The notes: a model not told the origin generated them from the sequence alone. Shown: positions 26,743 through 36,815, counted from the first letter of the stretch. The stretch: 64,000 nucleotides of DNA from an uncultured Phascolarctobacterium sp. (GCA_958448515.1 CAUDEF010000007.1:40351-104350), one strand, 5' to 3'. A program made the numbers and translations.

Positions 26743-27618
26743 TTAATCAGTAGCTTTCTTTCCACGCAAAAACAGCCACAATGGACCAGCCAGGAAAATG
26801 GATGTGTAAGCACCACTGCCAAAACCTACCAGCATAGCAAAGGAGAAATTGCGAATGGTATCTCCACCCCAGACAAAAATAGCAATAACGGCAAACAAGG
26901 ATGTACCTACGGTGTAGCATGTTCTTGCCATAGTCTGCCAGATACTGTGATCAATCATATCACTTAAACTTTCACTGCGACGGTGAATTTTAAGATTTTC
27001 ACGAATTCTGTCAAAAATTACGATTGTACCGTTAATAGAATAACCTACTACAGTCAACAGTGCCGCAACAAAAGAGGAATCCATTTCCATCTGGAACAGA
27101 GAAAAATAGCTCAATGTTACAAGAACATCAATAATTAAAGCAATAATCGCTGCAATAGCAAATCTAAATTCAAAACGCATGGTAATATAACCAATCATCA
27201 AAATCCATGATAAAACTATAGCCATAACTGCCTGCTGTATCAGCTCTCCGCCAATGGTAGCACCAACCTGTTCAACTCTCTGTATCTGAAAATCACCCAG
27301 ATTAGTTTTCAAGTCTTCCATAACTACACGACGCACTTCATCATCAATAACAGCAGTTCTGATAAGTACGCCCTGAGCAGTCTGAGCTCCATCGCTGCTT
27401 TCAAGCTGAATGATACTGTTGCCAAGATTGTGTTCCTTCAGTACATCACGAACCTGCGCTACAGAAACGGGCTTGTTAAAAGACAAATCCATTAAACTGC
27501 CTCCGGTAAAATCAATTCCCAGATTAAATCCGCGTGTAATCATGGAGCCAAGGCCAACCAATAAAAATATTATCGTAATAGAGAAAAATATCTTGTAATT
27601 TTTTACAATAGAAAACAT
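26743..27618 (-). CDS. secF: Protein translocase subunit SecF
   Basis: Inner-membrane partner of SecD that uses proton motive force to pull secreted proteins outward. FNLGIDFTGGSLMDLSF near residue 30, then the late-helix block LTVVGYSINGTIVIFDRIREN. 291 residues. Its ATG overlaps the secD stop (TAATG). Confidence 0.96.
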   Translation of the reverse strand: MFSIVKNYKIFFSITIIFLLVGLGSMITRGFNLGIDFTGGSLMDLSFNKPVSVAQVRDVLKEHNLGNSIIQLESSDGAQTAQGVLIRTAVIDDEVRRVVMEDLKTNLGDFQIQRVEQVGATIGGELIQQAVMAIVLSWILMIGYITMRFEFRFAIAAIIALIIDVLVTLSYFSLFQMEMDSSFVAALLTVVGYSINGTIVIFDRIRENLKIHRRSESLSDMIDHSIWQTMARTCYTVGTSLFAVIAIFVWGGDTIRNFSFAMLVGFGSGAYTSIFLAGPLWLFLRGKKATD

Positions 27619-28862
27619 TATTTTTCTACCTCCTTAGCGTCAGCAGCTTTACCCATACCAATACCAAAGAAGATAGGATTTTTAGTAATATTACTGAAAA
27701 TCAGGAATCTCAATAAAAATTTAGTTACTGTAACTGCTGTAAACATACTCAAAACAACACCAAGTGCCAAAGTAACAGCAAATCCTTTTACCGGACCGGT
27801 TCCAAGATAAAACAGTACAGCAGCAGCCATCAGTGTAGTAATGTTGGAGTCAAAAATTGTTACCAATGCACGTCCAAAACCGGCATCCATAGCACTGCGC
27901 AAAGTTTTTCCCTTACGAAGTTCTTCTTTAAATCTTTCAAAAATAAGTACGTTAGCATCTACAGCCATACCAATGGACAAAATAATACCTGCAATACCAG
28001 GAAGTGTTAATGTAGCCTCAAGATAACGCATAGCAAGAAGCAAAAGCATTACATAAAGAAGAAGTGCGATATCAGCCACAATACCTGATAATCTGTAGAA
28101 AACAATCATAAATACAAAAATAGCAATAATGCCTATGCTGAAGGCTTTAATACTTTTTTCTTTGGAATCCTGACCTAAAGTAGGACCAACTGTTCTGTTT
28201 TCCAAAATTTCAATTTTAACCGGCAAAGAACCGCTTCTCAGCAGAATAGCTAACTGCTCAGCCTCTTCAACAGTTCTGGAACCTGAAATCTGAGCACGGC
28301 CGCCTGTAATAGCTTCCTGTACAACAGGTGCAGTAAGCACATCACCATCAAGAACTATTGCAATCTGTCTGCCAATGTTTCTGGCAGTTAAATCTGCAAA
28401 CTTCTGTCCGCCTTCTTCATTAAATTCAAGAGCAACAACAGCCTGATTGCCATTTACAATCTGCGCCTTGGCATCTTTAAGATCTTTACCTGTTAAAACT
28501 ACATTTCCATCCTGATCCTTAAACTGCAGCATAGCAGTTCTTCCAAGCATGGCAATTGCCTTTTCAGGATCTTTTACGCCAGGAAGTTCAACAATAATAC
28601 GATCTTTACCCTGTCTTTGAATAACAGGTTCTGTAAGACCCAGTTCATTTACACGACGTTCAATGATTTTAACACTGCGATTTACAGCGTCATCATCAAC
28701 CTTCAGTTCAGGCGTATCCACAGCCTGCAATACTACGTGCGTACCTCCCTGCAAATCCAAACCTTGCTTAATGGAATTGCTTAATGGTGAAATATACACA
28801 CAAAATCCGCCAATAATAGCCAATGCTATTATCAGGAATTTTCCAAGTTCATTCCAACGCAA
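27618..28862 (-). CDS. secD: Protein translocase subunit SecD
   Basis: Six-helix RND-fold subunit with a large external P1 domain. GLDLQGGTHVVLQ near residue 35, AGIILSIGMAVDANVLIFER and FDSNITTLMAAAVLFYLGTG in the C-terminal membrane part. 414 residues, the short Firmicutes form. TTG start at 28862, fixed by GGGAGG 8 nt upstream. Confidence 0.96.
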   Translation of the reverse strand: MRWNELGKFLIIALAIIGGFCVYISPLSNSIKQGLDLQGGTHVVLQAVDTPELKVDDDAVNRSVKIIERRVNELGLTEPVIQRQGKDRIIVELPGVKDPEKAIAMLGRTAMLQFKDQDGNVVLTGKDLKDAKAQIVNGNQAVVALEFNEEGGQKFADLTARNIGRQIAIVLDGDVLTAPVVQEAITGGRAQISGSRTVEEAEQLAILLRSGSLPVKIEILENRTVGPTLGQDSKEKSIKAFSIGIIAIFVFMIVFYRLSGIVADIALLLYVMLLLLAMRYLEATLTLPGIAGIILSIGMAVDANVLIFERFKEELRKGKTLRSAMDAGFGRALVTIFDSNITTLMAAAVLFYLGTGPVKGFAVTLALGVVLSMFTAVTVTKFLLRFLIFSNITKNPIFFGIGMGKAADAKEVEK

Positions 28863-28879
28863 CTTAATTGCCTCCCTAA

Positions 28880-29437
28880 TTAAAATTTATAAGATTTATT
28901 TTCACAAACCAGATAATTTACAGGAATATCAAAACTTTCAGCAGGTATACTATCCTGCATAAGCTTTTCATATGCAACGCCACAAGTCACAGCGTTGGTG
29001 CAGCGTGCAAGAAATCTGTCATAGTAACCTGCACCCATCCCCAGCCTGTTGCCGCTGATATCATAAGCTACACCGGGAACCAGAACTAAATCTATTATTT
29101 TCTCATCTACTTTAAATCTCTGGTCCGCCGCACTTCTGATGCCATATCTGTCAGTCTTAAAGTTTTCAAAATCAAATATTTCAACAGCATACATATCTGC
29201 AGAAGATATTATATACGGAACAGCGACACGTTTTCCGTCAGCCAGCGCTGCCAGCAATACCTTGTCAACTGATATTTCATTGCCAAAAGCAAGATATCCC
29301 ATTATAACATCAGCATTCTGATACAAGCTGCTTTTTATTATCCATTCAGAAACCAATCTGCTGCTTTCTGTTACATACTCCTGTGAAAAATGATTGCGCA
29401 AAGCTTTTAATTCTTTGCGCATAGTATCTTTAAGCAT
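28880..29437 (-). CDS. 5-formyltetrahydrofolate cyclo-ligase
   Basis: ATP-dependent conversion of 5-formyl-THF to 5,10-methenyl-THF. RKELKALRNHFSQEY at the start, then LVLVPGVAYDISGNRLGMG and AGYYDRFLARC, the ATP/folate site signature. 185 residues. ATG overlaps the yajC stop (TAATG). Confidence 0.92.
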   Translation of the reverse strand: MLKDTMRKELKALRNHFSQEYVTESSRLVSEWIIKSSLYQNADVIMGYLAFGNEISVDKVLLAALADGKRVAVPYIISSADMYAVEIFDFENFKTDRYGIRSAADQRFKVDEKIIDLVLVPGVAYDISGNRLGMGAGYYDRFLARCTNAVTCGVAYEKLMQDSIPAESFDIPVNYLVCENKSYKF

Positions 29438-29727
29438 TATTTATTTCTGGACGGATCCTGAAATCCGCTGATAGCAGAACGTACAAACTCAATTTCTACA
29501 TTCTCGGCCACTTCAACAGTAACTCTTTTTTCAGATATATTTGTTATGGTTCCGCATACACCGCCAATAGTTATAATTTTATCGCCTTTTTTCAAAGACT
29601 CCAACATACTCTGACGTTTTTGCTGTTCTTTCTTTTGTGGTCTCCACAACATAAAATAAAAAATACCCGCCATTAATACAAAGGGCCAAAAAGCATTAAT
29701 CATAGCTAACATATCTCCGCCTTGCAT
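29437..29727 (-). CDS. yajC: Preprotein translocase subunit YajC
   Basis: Single-helix SecDF accessory protein (96 residues): helix about 8-25, then WRPQKKEQQKRQSMLESLKK and GDKIITIGGVCGTI. TGGAGGTGTTTTA precedes the ATG. Confidence 0.95.
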   Translation of the reverse strand: MQGGDMLAMINAFWPFVLMAGIFYFMLWRPQKKEQQKRQSMLESLKKGDKIITIGGVCGTITNISEKRVTVEVAENVEIEFVRSAISGFQDPSRNK

Positions 29728-29791
29728 TAAAACACCTCCATAATAATAAAAATCACCTTTGTTTTATTCTACAAAGATTCAAAAAAACCTT

Positions 29792-30904
29792 TTAATCATT
29801 ATAATTTTGCAAAAATCTTTCACGGAATTCAGGGAATGTATCATTAGCAATAGCTTTACGAATACGTTTAGTGAAATTTAACAGGAAGTACAGATTATGT
29901 ATTGTCAGTAATCTCAAAGCAAAAATTTCTTCAGCTTTAAAAAGATGTCTGATATACGCTCTGCTGAAGTTTCTGCATGTATAACAATTGCATCCTTCTT
30001 CAATGGGCAGAAAATCCTCAGCGTATTTAGCATTTCTTACTACCAGTCTGCCATTATTAGTCATTGCAGTACCATTACGTGCAACTCGTGTTGGGAATAC
30101 GCAGTCAAACATATCTACTCCCAGATTAACAGCCTCAACTATGCAGTCAGCTGTGCCAACTCCCATAAGGTAACGAGCCTTATCTTTAGGCATATCAACA
30201 GTTGTATGTCCTAAAATATCATACATCATTGGCTTGGGTTCACCAACACTCAATCCGCCTATGCCATATCCGGCAAAATCAAGTTCAGTAAGCTGCTGAA
30301 CACTTAGTTTGCGCAGCTCAGGATACATACCACCCTGAACTATACCAAACAAAGACTGATCTTCTCTGGTATGTACATCAAGACATCTTTTTGCCCACCT
30401 TGTAGTACGTTCCGTAGATTTTTTGGCATATTCAAAATCTGCAGGATAAGGAATACATTCATCAAATGCCATAGCAATATCCGCACCCAAAGCTTCCTGT
30501 ACATTAGTTGCAATTTCTGGAGAGAGAAATTTTTTGCTGCCATCAATATGTGAACGGAACATTACTCCTTCTTCAGTTATTTTGCGCATTGCTCCGAGGC
30601 TGAAAACCTGAAATCCGCCGCTGTCGGTCAGCATACCTCTTTTATAGTTCATAAAGCTATGCAATCCGCCAGCTTTTTTTACAAGCTCATGTCCGGGGCG
30701 TAAAAAAAGATGATATGTATTGGATAAAATAACCTGACTTCCCATATCATACAACTCTTCCGGAGAAAGAGTTTTTACGGTAGCCTGAGTACCAACAGGC
30801 ATAAACATAGGTGTATCAAATGTGCCATGAGGCGTATGCAGTTTGCCAAGTCTTGCTCCGCTTCTACTGCATTCTTTGATTAATTCATATCTTACTGCGT
30901 GCAT
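29792..30904 (-). CDS. tgt: tRNA-guanine transglycosylase
   Basis: Exchanges the wobble guanine of GUN-anticodon tRNAs for preQ1. MLTDSGGFQVFSLG and DIAMAFDECIPYPAD (catalytic Asp), and zinc ligands CNCYTCRNFSRAYIRH. 370 residues; AAAGGAGATTATAT before the ATG. Next to queA and near queH. Confidence 0.97.
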   Translation of the reverse strand: MHAVRYELIKECSRSGARLGKLHTPHGTFDTPMFMPVGTQATVKTLSPEELYDMGSQVILSNTYHLFLRPGHELVKKAGGLHSFMNYKRGMLTDSGGFQVFSLGAMRKITEEGVMFRSHIDGSKKFLSPEIATNVQEALGADIAMAFDECIPYPADFEYAKKSTERTTRWAKRCLDVHTREDQSLFGIVQGGMYPELRKLSVQQLTELDFAGYGIGGLSVGEPKPMMYDILGHTTVDMPKDKARYLMGVGTADCIVEAVNLGVDMFDCVFPTRVARNGTAMTNNGRLVVRNAKYAEDFLPIEEGCNCYTCRNFSRAYIRHLFKAEEIFALRLLTIHNLYFLLNFTKRIRKAIANDTFPEFRERFLQNYND

Positions 30905-30914
30905 ATAATCTCCT

Positions 30915-31943
30915 TTATTTGTGTTTGTCTACAATAAACATGGCATCGCCAAAAGAGAAAAATCTGTATTTTTCTTCAACAGCAATTTTATATGTATTCA
31001 GCATAATTTCTCTGCTTGACAAAGCAGATACCAGCATCAACAATGTACTTTGCGGCAGATGAAAATTGGTTACCAGCGCATCTACAAACTTATATTCATA
31101 TCCGGGATAAATAAAAATATTCGTCCAGTTACCGCCAGCTTTTAATACACCATCAGCACCGGCAGACTCCAGTGTACGAACAGCAGTAGTTCCTACAGCA
31201 ATAATACGGCGTCCTTCACGCTTAGCCCTGTTAACTGCTTCGGCAGCCTCTTCAGATACAGTATAAAATTCTTTGTGCATTTGATGATCTTCAATATTTT
31301 CCGCACTTACAGGTCTGAAAGTTCCTAACCCTACATGCAGGGTAACAAAAACTTCTTCGCAGCCCATATCTTTGATTTTTTTCAGCAGTTCTTTGGTAAA
31401 ATGAAGCCCTGCTGTAGGTGCTGCAGCACTTCCGCGTTCCCGGGAGTAAACTGTCTGATAGCGTTCCTTATCTTCTAATGGAGCTGTAATATATGGAGGC
31501 AGCGGAGTCTCTCCCAGTCTGTCTAGAATCTCCTCAAAAATTCCATCATAATGAAATCTCACTACGCGGCCGCCAAAATCTGTATGTGCAATAACTTCAC
31601 AGGAAAGCTCTTCACTGAAAATAATTTTTGCACCAATCTGCAGCTTTTTGCCTGGTCTTACAAGTACCTCCCAGTCAGTAGCATCTTTTCTTGTTAACAA
31701 AAATACTTCTACGTGTGCACCCGTATCTTTATGTCCATAAAGTCTGGCCGGAATTACGCGGGTATCATTAAATACCAGAACATCTCCGGGTCTTAAATAA
31801 TCCACGAGATCATAAAAATGCCTGTGTTCCAGCTCACCTGTATTTTTATCAACAACCAGCAGCCTTGAATGGTCGCGTGGTTCCATAGGATGCTGTGCAA
31901 TCAGTTCCTGCGGTAAATCATAATCAAAATCTTTTACTAACAT
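30915..31943 (-). CDS. queA: S-adenosylmethionine:tRNA ribosyltransferase-isomerase
   Basis: Adds the epoxycyclopentanediol ring in queuosine synthesis after Tgt. FDYDLPQELIAQHPMEPRD at the start, VFNDTRVIPARL, AAPTAGLHFT and TNFHLPQSTLLMLV. 342 residues. 10 nt from tgt. Confidence 0.97.
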   Translation of the reverse strand: MLVKDFDYDLPQELIAQHPMEPRDHSRLLVVDKNTGELEHRHFYDLVDYLRPGDVLVFNDTRVIPARLYGHKDTGAHVEVFLLTRKDATDWEVLVRPGKKLQIGAKIIFSEELSCEVIAHTDFGGRVVRFHYDGIFEEILDRLGETPLPPYITAPLEDKERYQTVYSRERGSAAAPTAGLHFTKELLKKIKDMGCEEVFVTLHVGLGTFRPVSAENIEDHQMHKEFYTVSEEAAEAVNRAKREGRRIIAVGTTAVRTLESAGADGVLKAGGNWTNIFIYPGYEYKFVDALVTNFHLPQSTLLMLVSALSSREIMLNTYKIAVEEKYRFFSFGDAMFIVDKHK

Positions 31944-31965
31944 ATTCTTTCTTCTTTCATAAAAA

Positions 31966-33237
31966 TTATTTTAAAAATGTACCAGGATAGAAATGCTGCA
32001 GAATTCTAAGATATGTATTTTCAGGACTTGCATCAGCCATTCCTTTGGCTCCCCAAATACTCAATCCTACTCCGCTGCCTTTGCCAAAGCCGGTAAATAT
32101 TATTTTTTCGTCCTTATTTCCCTTAAACATATGATAATGATTGTTAATATTCTTCCAGACTGGTACTGAACTGTCTTTAACATCAATATCAATTTCTTTT
32201 CTGCCTACTTCCATACCAAAATAATTTTCAATTGGCACATCTAAGTTATCCGGCAATGGAGTTTCTATTGTTAAATCAAAAAAATTGCTGTTTAAGGACA
32301 ATATTTTCACCAGTTCACTGCCGCTAATTTGCACGCTTCCTTCACTTCCGGAAACAACAAGATACTTTACCCGTCCAGTTTCAGTTCTGTCATTTCCTCT
32401 CTTGTCCAAAGAAGATAAACGAATACCTTTCAAATCTCCAACATAGTATCCGCTCTGCTCCAGCAAAGTTTTAAATAAGGTAGTACCAATTACATATTTC
32501 CACTCAAAATCCGGACTGTCCTTATCATAATCTTCAACATAAACAAGATAATATATGGGCTCTCCCCAAGCATCAGCAGAAGATTCTGTGCATCCGCCGG
32601 TACATGATGTTGTCACTGCCATAACAGCATTGCCATATCTGTCTGTCAAATATCTTCCGTCAGTAGCTTCTACAAAGTTATTTAGTACCAGTTTATCTTT
32701 TCCAAGACCTTTATATGCCAGCTCCTTATCATTAGCACTGATATCATAATGCAAATTTCCCTGCTCAATCATATAAATAGCATAGCTTCTTGCAGAAATT
32801 ACCTGTGCCTTAATAGCTTCATCAGGCCATACCGGCATAATCTTGGATGGCAGCACATTCTTCAGATATAGCTCCAGGTCTATACTGTTAGTAATCATTA
32901 ATTTTCTGTTTACTATATCAGCATCAATACTCCCGGTATAAGAATTTTTATTGACTTTTAAAAGACCCTTGTTTTCATCAACATGGAAACTGATCTTCTT
33001 CCCCAGTATTTTGTCCCCCATGCTCAACAAGCCATTTTCTAAATTAAGAAAATATTTGCCTGCAGTAAAGCCAGTCCTTTCACCTGTAATTTGATTTTCT
33101 GCAAAAAAACCTTCATTACAGCTTATTTCTGCGGAGTACTGACCGTCAACAATTCCCACTTTTATATTCTGAGCACAGGCAATTCCGCTAAAATTCATCA
33201 TTAACAGCCAACAGAAAATGATTAAAAATTTAAGCAT
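31966..33237 (-). CDS. SpoIID/LytB-domain secreted protein
   Basis: 423 residues with an N-terminal signal peptide (about 1-21, cleaving near IACA) and a SpoIID/LytB amidase-enhancer domain (about 115-310) with LYLKNVLPSKIMPVWP, AQVISARSYAIYM and VMAVTTSCTGGCTESSAD. SpoIID is a lytic transglycosylase in spore formers; here the gene is in a non-sporulation operon between queA and queH, so a vegetative wall-remodelling role is likely. AAAAGGAGTAACAG precedes the ATG. Confidence 0.88.
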   Translation of the reverse strand: MLKFLIIFCWLLMMNFSGIACAQNIKVGIVDGQYSAEISCNEGFFAENQITGERTGFTAGKYFLNLENGLLSMGDKILGKKISFHVDENKGLLKVNKNSYTGSIDADIVNRKLMITNSIDLELYLKNVLPSKIMPVWPDEAIKAQVISARSYAIYMIEQGNLHYDISANDKELAYKGLGKDKLVLNNFVEATDGRYLTDRYGNAVMAVTTSCTGGCTESSADAWGEPIYYLVYVEDYDKDSPDFEWKYVIGTTLFKTLLEQSGYYVGDLKGIRLSSLDKRGNDRTETGRVKYLVVSGSEGSVQISGSELVKILSLNSNFFDLTIETPLPDNLDVPIENYFGMEVGRKEIDIDVKDSSVPVWKNINNHYHMFKGNKDEKIIFTGFGKGSGVGLSIWGAKGMADASPENTYLRILQHFYPGTFLK

Positions 33238-33240
33238 CTG

Positions 33241-33807
33241 TTACTCCTTTTTTTCGTTGGCTGACTGTTTCTTTTTCTTTTTTACCTCGTAACGATCTCT
33301 TTCACTGAACACACATCCACAATACGGCTGTCTGTACAATTCCATTTCAAGGCTTATATCTACACCTCTTTGATATCCTTCACGAAAATCCTCATAGTAA
33401 AATGGTATATCAAATTCCTGTGCGGCCTCCTGAGCCATTTTGATAATCAGCTCGTGCTTCTGATACGGACTCACCAGCAGTGTAGTTGTGAAAGCATCAT
33501 ATCCATTTTCTTTGGCATACTGGGCAGCATAGCGCATGCGAACCCTGTAACAGTATGCACATCTTACCACCGGTTCATTAAGCATACCTGTCAGACATTC
33601 TTCCAGAGGATAGCTTTTATCAACTATCAGTTTATACTTCTTCTTTTCGCAAAACTCCCGCAATGTATTGAGACGGCGTTTAAATTCTTTATATGGATGA
33701 ATATTAGGGTTAAAATACAATATATCAAAATCAACTTTATCCGCAGTAAGCTTTTCTGTGGGATAGCAGGAACATGGCCCACAGCAGGCATGTAACAGTA
33801 ATTTCAT
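33241..33807 (-). CDS. queH: Epoxyqueuosine reductase QueH
   Basis: DUF208 protein completing queuosine by reducing epoxyqueuosine; iron-sulfur enzyme, unrelated to QueG. Key Cys pairs are visible: HACCGPCSCYP near residue 8, RCAYCYRVRM near 90, and a final PYCGCVFSE. 188 residues. Together with tgt and queA it gives the last three steps of the pathway. Confidence 0.95.
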   Translation of the reverse strand: MKLLLHACCGPCSCYPTEKLTADKVDFDILYFNPNIHPYKEFKRRLNTLREFCEKKKYKLIVDKSYPLEECLTGMLNEPVVRCAYCYRVRMRYAAQYAKENGYDAFTTTLLVSPYQKHELIIKMAQEAAQEFDIPFYYEDFREGYQRGVDISLEMELYRQPYCGCVFSERDRYEVKKKKKQSANEKKE

Positions 33808-33810
33808 AAT

Positions 33811-34818
33811 TTATCCTTTCTCCGGAAACGGAACTCCCAAATAACGATATGCTTCCCTTGTTGCCATTCTTCCCCTTGGTGTTCTCTGAAGCATACCAAG
33901 CTGCATCAGATATGGCTCAATGACATCCTCTATGGTAGCAGGCTCCTCGCTTATAGCAGCTGCAATAGTTTCCAGCCCTACAGGTCCACCGCCAAATGTT
34001 TTGACTATAGTTGAAAGAATTCTTCTGTCATTGCGATCAAAGCCAAATCTGTCAACTTCCAACCTTGAAAGAGCCTCATCCGCAACCTGCTTTGTAATAA
34101 CATCAGCTTCCATAACCTGAGCAAAATCGCGTACTCTCTTCAAAAGGCGGTTTGCAATACGCGGAGTACCTCTGCTTCGGCGCGCAATTTCAGCAGCACC
34201 TTCCTTATCAATTTTTGCTCCTAAAATTTCCGCAGCTCTTGTTACGATAAAGCAAAGTTCTTCCGGTTTATAAAACTCAAGGCGGCATTGTACACCAAAA
34301 CGATCTCTTAAAGGTGCTGCAATTGCGCCAAGTCTTGTAGTTGCACCGATAAGCGTAAATTTAGGCAAATCAAGTCTTACACTTCTTGCACTTGGTCCTT
34401 TTCCAATAATTATATCAAGAGCAAAATCTTCCATGGCAGAATACAGAATTTCTTCTACTGTTTTAGACAAACGATGTATTTCATCTATAAAAAGCACATC
34501 GTTATCACCAAGATTAGTAAGTATCGCAGCCAAATCACCCTGACGCTCAATAGCAGGGCCTGAAGTAACTCGTATATTTACGTTCAGTTCATTAGCTATA
34601 ATATTCGCCAATGTTGTTTTACCCAAACCCGGAGGTCCAAAAAGCAACACATGATCAAGTGCTTCATTTCTGGCTGCTGCAGCTTTAATGAATATTGATA
34701 AGTTGTCTTTAACCTGAGTTTGTCCTATGTATTCCTGCAAAAGCCGCGGACGCAGACTATATTGCCATCCGTCAGTCTCCTGCTCCTGTCCGGCAATAAT
34801 TCTTTCATTAAAGTCCAT
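33811..34818 (-). CDS. ruvB: Holliday junction helicase RuvB
   Basis: Hexameric AAA+ motor for branch migration. Walker A FGPPGLGKTTLA, Walker B LFIDEIHRL, sensor GATTRLGAIAAPLRDRFG and the winged-helix C-terminus. 335 residues; 2 nt from ruvA. Confidence 0.98.
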   Translation of the reverse strand: MDFNERIIAGQEQETDGWQYSLRPRLLQEYIGQTQVKDNLSIFIKAAAARNEALDHVLLFGPPGLGKTTLANIIANELNVNIRVTSGPAIERQGDLAAILTNLGDNDVLFIDEIHRLSKTVEEILYSAMEDFALDIIIGKGPSARSVRLDLPKFTLIGATTRLGAIAAPLRDRFGVQCRLEFYKPEELCFIVTRAAEILGAKIDKEGAAEIARRSRGTPRIANRLLKRVRDFAQVMEADVITKQVADEALSRLEVDRFGFDRNDRRILSTIVKTFGGGPVGLETIAAAISEEPATIEDVIEPYLMQLGMLQRTPRGRMATREAYRYLGVPFPEKG

Positions 34819-34820
34819 CT

Positions 34821-35423
34821 TTACCTCCGTGCAAATAATTTAAGTGCCTGTTTCAGTATTTCTTCTCCTCGTAAATTGCCTGCATCAGGTATTTCCTTAA
34901 GCACAGGCATAATTTCACTATTTGTATACCCTAAGGATAACAAAGCCTCAATAGCCTCGGCAACAGAACCGCTTCCTCCGGCTTCAACAATTTCGCTTAT
35001 TTCATCATTACTGTCACTACTATCTGCCACTTTATCTTTTAACTCCAGCAGCATTCTTTCAGCTGTTTTCTTGCCAATTCCAGGAAGCTTAACCAACACC
35101 TTAAGATCCTTATTTTGAATAGCCAGATAAAAGGTATCCGGCTTTATAGCCGATAAAATTCCAAGTGCCATTTTAGGACCGACACCACTTACCGTAAGCA
35201 GTAGTTCAAATAAATCATAGTACTCACTGCTTAAAAATCCATACAATACTATTGCATCTTCACGTACCGCCGTATGTATATGTAATCTTACTTCTTTACC
35301 AATTGACAGCTGAGCAGAATGAGCAGCAGGCATGAACACTCTGTAGCCTACTCCGCCTGCAGTATCAATAATACAAAAATCAGCACATATCTGTCCTACA
35401 GTTCCTTTTAAAGTACCTATCAT
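34821..35423 (-). CDS. ruvA: Holliday junction binding protein RuvA
   Basis: Tetrameric junction clamp. N-terminal OB fold (MIGTLKGTVG), central HhH motifs VSGVGPKMALGIL and LPGIGKKTAERMLLEL, acidic linker and C-terminal RuvB-binding domain (about 150-200). Directly abuts ruvC. Confidence 0.97.
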   Translation of the reverse strand: MIGTLKGTVGQICADFCIIDTAGGVGYRVFMPAAHSAQLSIGKEVRLHIHTAVREDAIVLYGFLSSEYYDLFELLLTVSGVGPKMALGILSAIKPDTFYLAIQNKDLKVLVKLPGIGKKTAERMLLELKDKVADSSDSNDEISEIVEAGGSGSVAEAIEALLSLGYTNSEIMPVLKEIPDAGNLRGEEILKQALKLFARR

Positions 35424-35918
35424 TTATTTCAACTCCTGCCATCTTCTGGTGGCCGCAGTATGCAAACCGCATATTGCTACAGCCAGAGCATCCGCTACGT
35501 CATCAGGTTTTGGTTTTTGTCTTATATTAAGCAGATGCTGTACCATATATGTTACCTGCTCTTTATTAGCACTTCCGGTACCTACAACAGCCAGTTTTAT
35601 CTGTATGGGCGTAAACTCCAGAACGGGCAAATTATTGTTAGCTGCAGTAAGCATTACAACACCTCTGGCCTGACCAACAGCAATTGCTGTCGTTACATTT
35701 TTATTAAAAAACAATTGCTCTACACTCATTATATCAGGTTTATAAACCTTTATAAGCTCTGAAAGCTCTTCATATATTTTTTTTAAGCGCATTTCAGGCA
35801 GCATGTCCTTAGTAGTTATGACAGCCCCATAATGAATGGGTTTTAATCTGTTTCCCGTCAGCTCAACAAGGCCATAACCACAAATTGCCGTACCTGGATC
35901 TATTCCTAAAGCTAACAA
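35424..35918 (-). CDS. ruvC: Holliday junction resolvase RuvC
   Basis: Dimeric endonuclease. LGIDPGTAICGYG (first catalytic Asp), SVEQLFFNKNV and the C-terminal KPDDVADALAVAICG acidic pair. TTG start at 35918, supported by GGAGAGAAATA. 164 residues. Confidence 0.96.
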   Translation of the reverse strand: MLALGIDPGTAICGYGLVELTGNRLKPIHYGAVITTKDMLPEMRLKKIYEELSELIKVYKPDIMSVEQLFFNKNVTTAIAVGQARGVVMLTAANNNLPVLEFTPIQIKLAVVGTGSANKEQVTYMVQHLLNIRQKPKPDDVADALAVAICGLHTAATRRWQELK

Positions 35919-35958
35919 TATTTCTCTCCTAGCCGCATATAATCTGATTTATTATAGA

Positions 35959-35984
35959 AAAAAGCAGGCTGAAGCCTGCTTTTT
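35959..35984 (-). terminator. yebC terminator
   Basis: Perfect palindrome AAAAAGCAGGCT-ga-AGCCTGCTTTTT directly after the yebC stop. Confidence 0.85.
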
Positions 35985-35985
35985 A

Positions 35986-36723
35986 TTATTCTTCGTCTTC
36001 CGGTAAGTCAGCGTTAGTATATACATCCTGAACATCATCAAGATCTTCAAGTGCATCTAACATTTTCTGAACTTTAGCTGCATCTTCTTCACTAAGTTCT
36101 GCCATAGTATCAGGAATCATAGAGATTTCAGACATTTCAACTTCAATGTTGTTGTCTGCCAGAGCTTTTTCTACAGCTTCAAAATCTTCAGGCTGAGTAG
36201 TAATCTCAAAACCGTCATCGTCACCTTTAATATCTTCTGCACCAGCTTCCAGAGTCATCATCATTAAATCATCTTCGCTGACACCAGCTTCACTGCTTAC
36301 AACAAAAATACCTTTACGTTTAAACATCCAGTTTACGCAGCCAGTTTCGCCCATGTTTCCGCCATATTTGGAAAATACATGACGAACGTCAGCAGCAGTA
36401 CGATTACGGTTGTCGGTTAAAGTGCTTACCATAACTGCAACGCCAGCAGGTCCGTATCCTTCATAAGTAATTTCTTCATAGTTGCTGCCTTCCAGAGCAC
36501 CCTGGCCTTTTTGGATAGCGCGCTGAATATTATCTTTGGGAATGTTATTAGCTTTAGCTTTGGTCAAAGCCAGTTTTAATTTCATATTACCGGTAGGATC
36601 TGCACCACCCATACGTACAGCAATTGTAATTTCTCTGCTGATTTTAGTGGTAATCTTTCCACGCAAAGCATCAGCTTTACCTTTTTTATGTTTAATATTG
36701 GCCCATTTAGAATGTCCTGACAT
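35986..36723 (-). CDS. yebC: YebC/PmpR family protein
   Basis: TACO1/YebC-family protein: long called a transcriptional regulator, more recently linked to relief of ribosome stalling at proline stretches. SGHSKWANIKHKKGKADA opening and TYEGYGPAGVAVMVSTLTDN, with acidic C-terminus. 245 residues from the ATG at 36723, which GGAGG precedes by 8 nt; an in-frame TTG upstream lacks a site. Upstream of ruvC, the usual place. Confidence 0.95.
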   Translation of the reverse strand: MSGHSKWANIKHKKGKADALRGKITTKISREITIAVRMGGADPTGNMKLKLALTKAKANNIPKDNIQRAIQKGQGALEGSNYEEITYEGYGPAGVAVMVSTLTDNRNRTAADVRHVFSKYGGNMGETGCVNWMFKRKGIFVVSSEAGVSEDDLMMMTLEAGAEDIKGDDDGFEITTQPEDFEAVEKALADNNIEVEMSEISMIPDTMAELSEEDAAKVQKMLDALEDLDDVQDVYTNADLPEDEE

Positions 36724-36772
36724 CTGAAAATCCTCCAAACTTACTTATAAAATAACATATAATTACTACAGT

Positions 36773-36801
36773 ATTATACTACTTTAACGCTGTTTTTACA
36801 A
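36773..36801 (-). promoter_or_regulatory. yebC promoter
   Basis: TTGTAA (36796-36801), 17-nt spacer, TATAAT (36773-36778) on the minus strand. Confidence 0.75.
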
Positions 36802-36815
36802 GCTGACATCTTATA

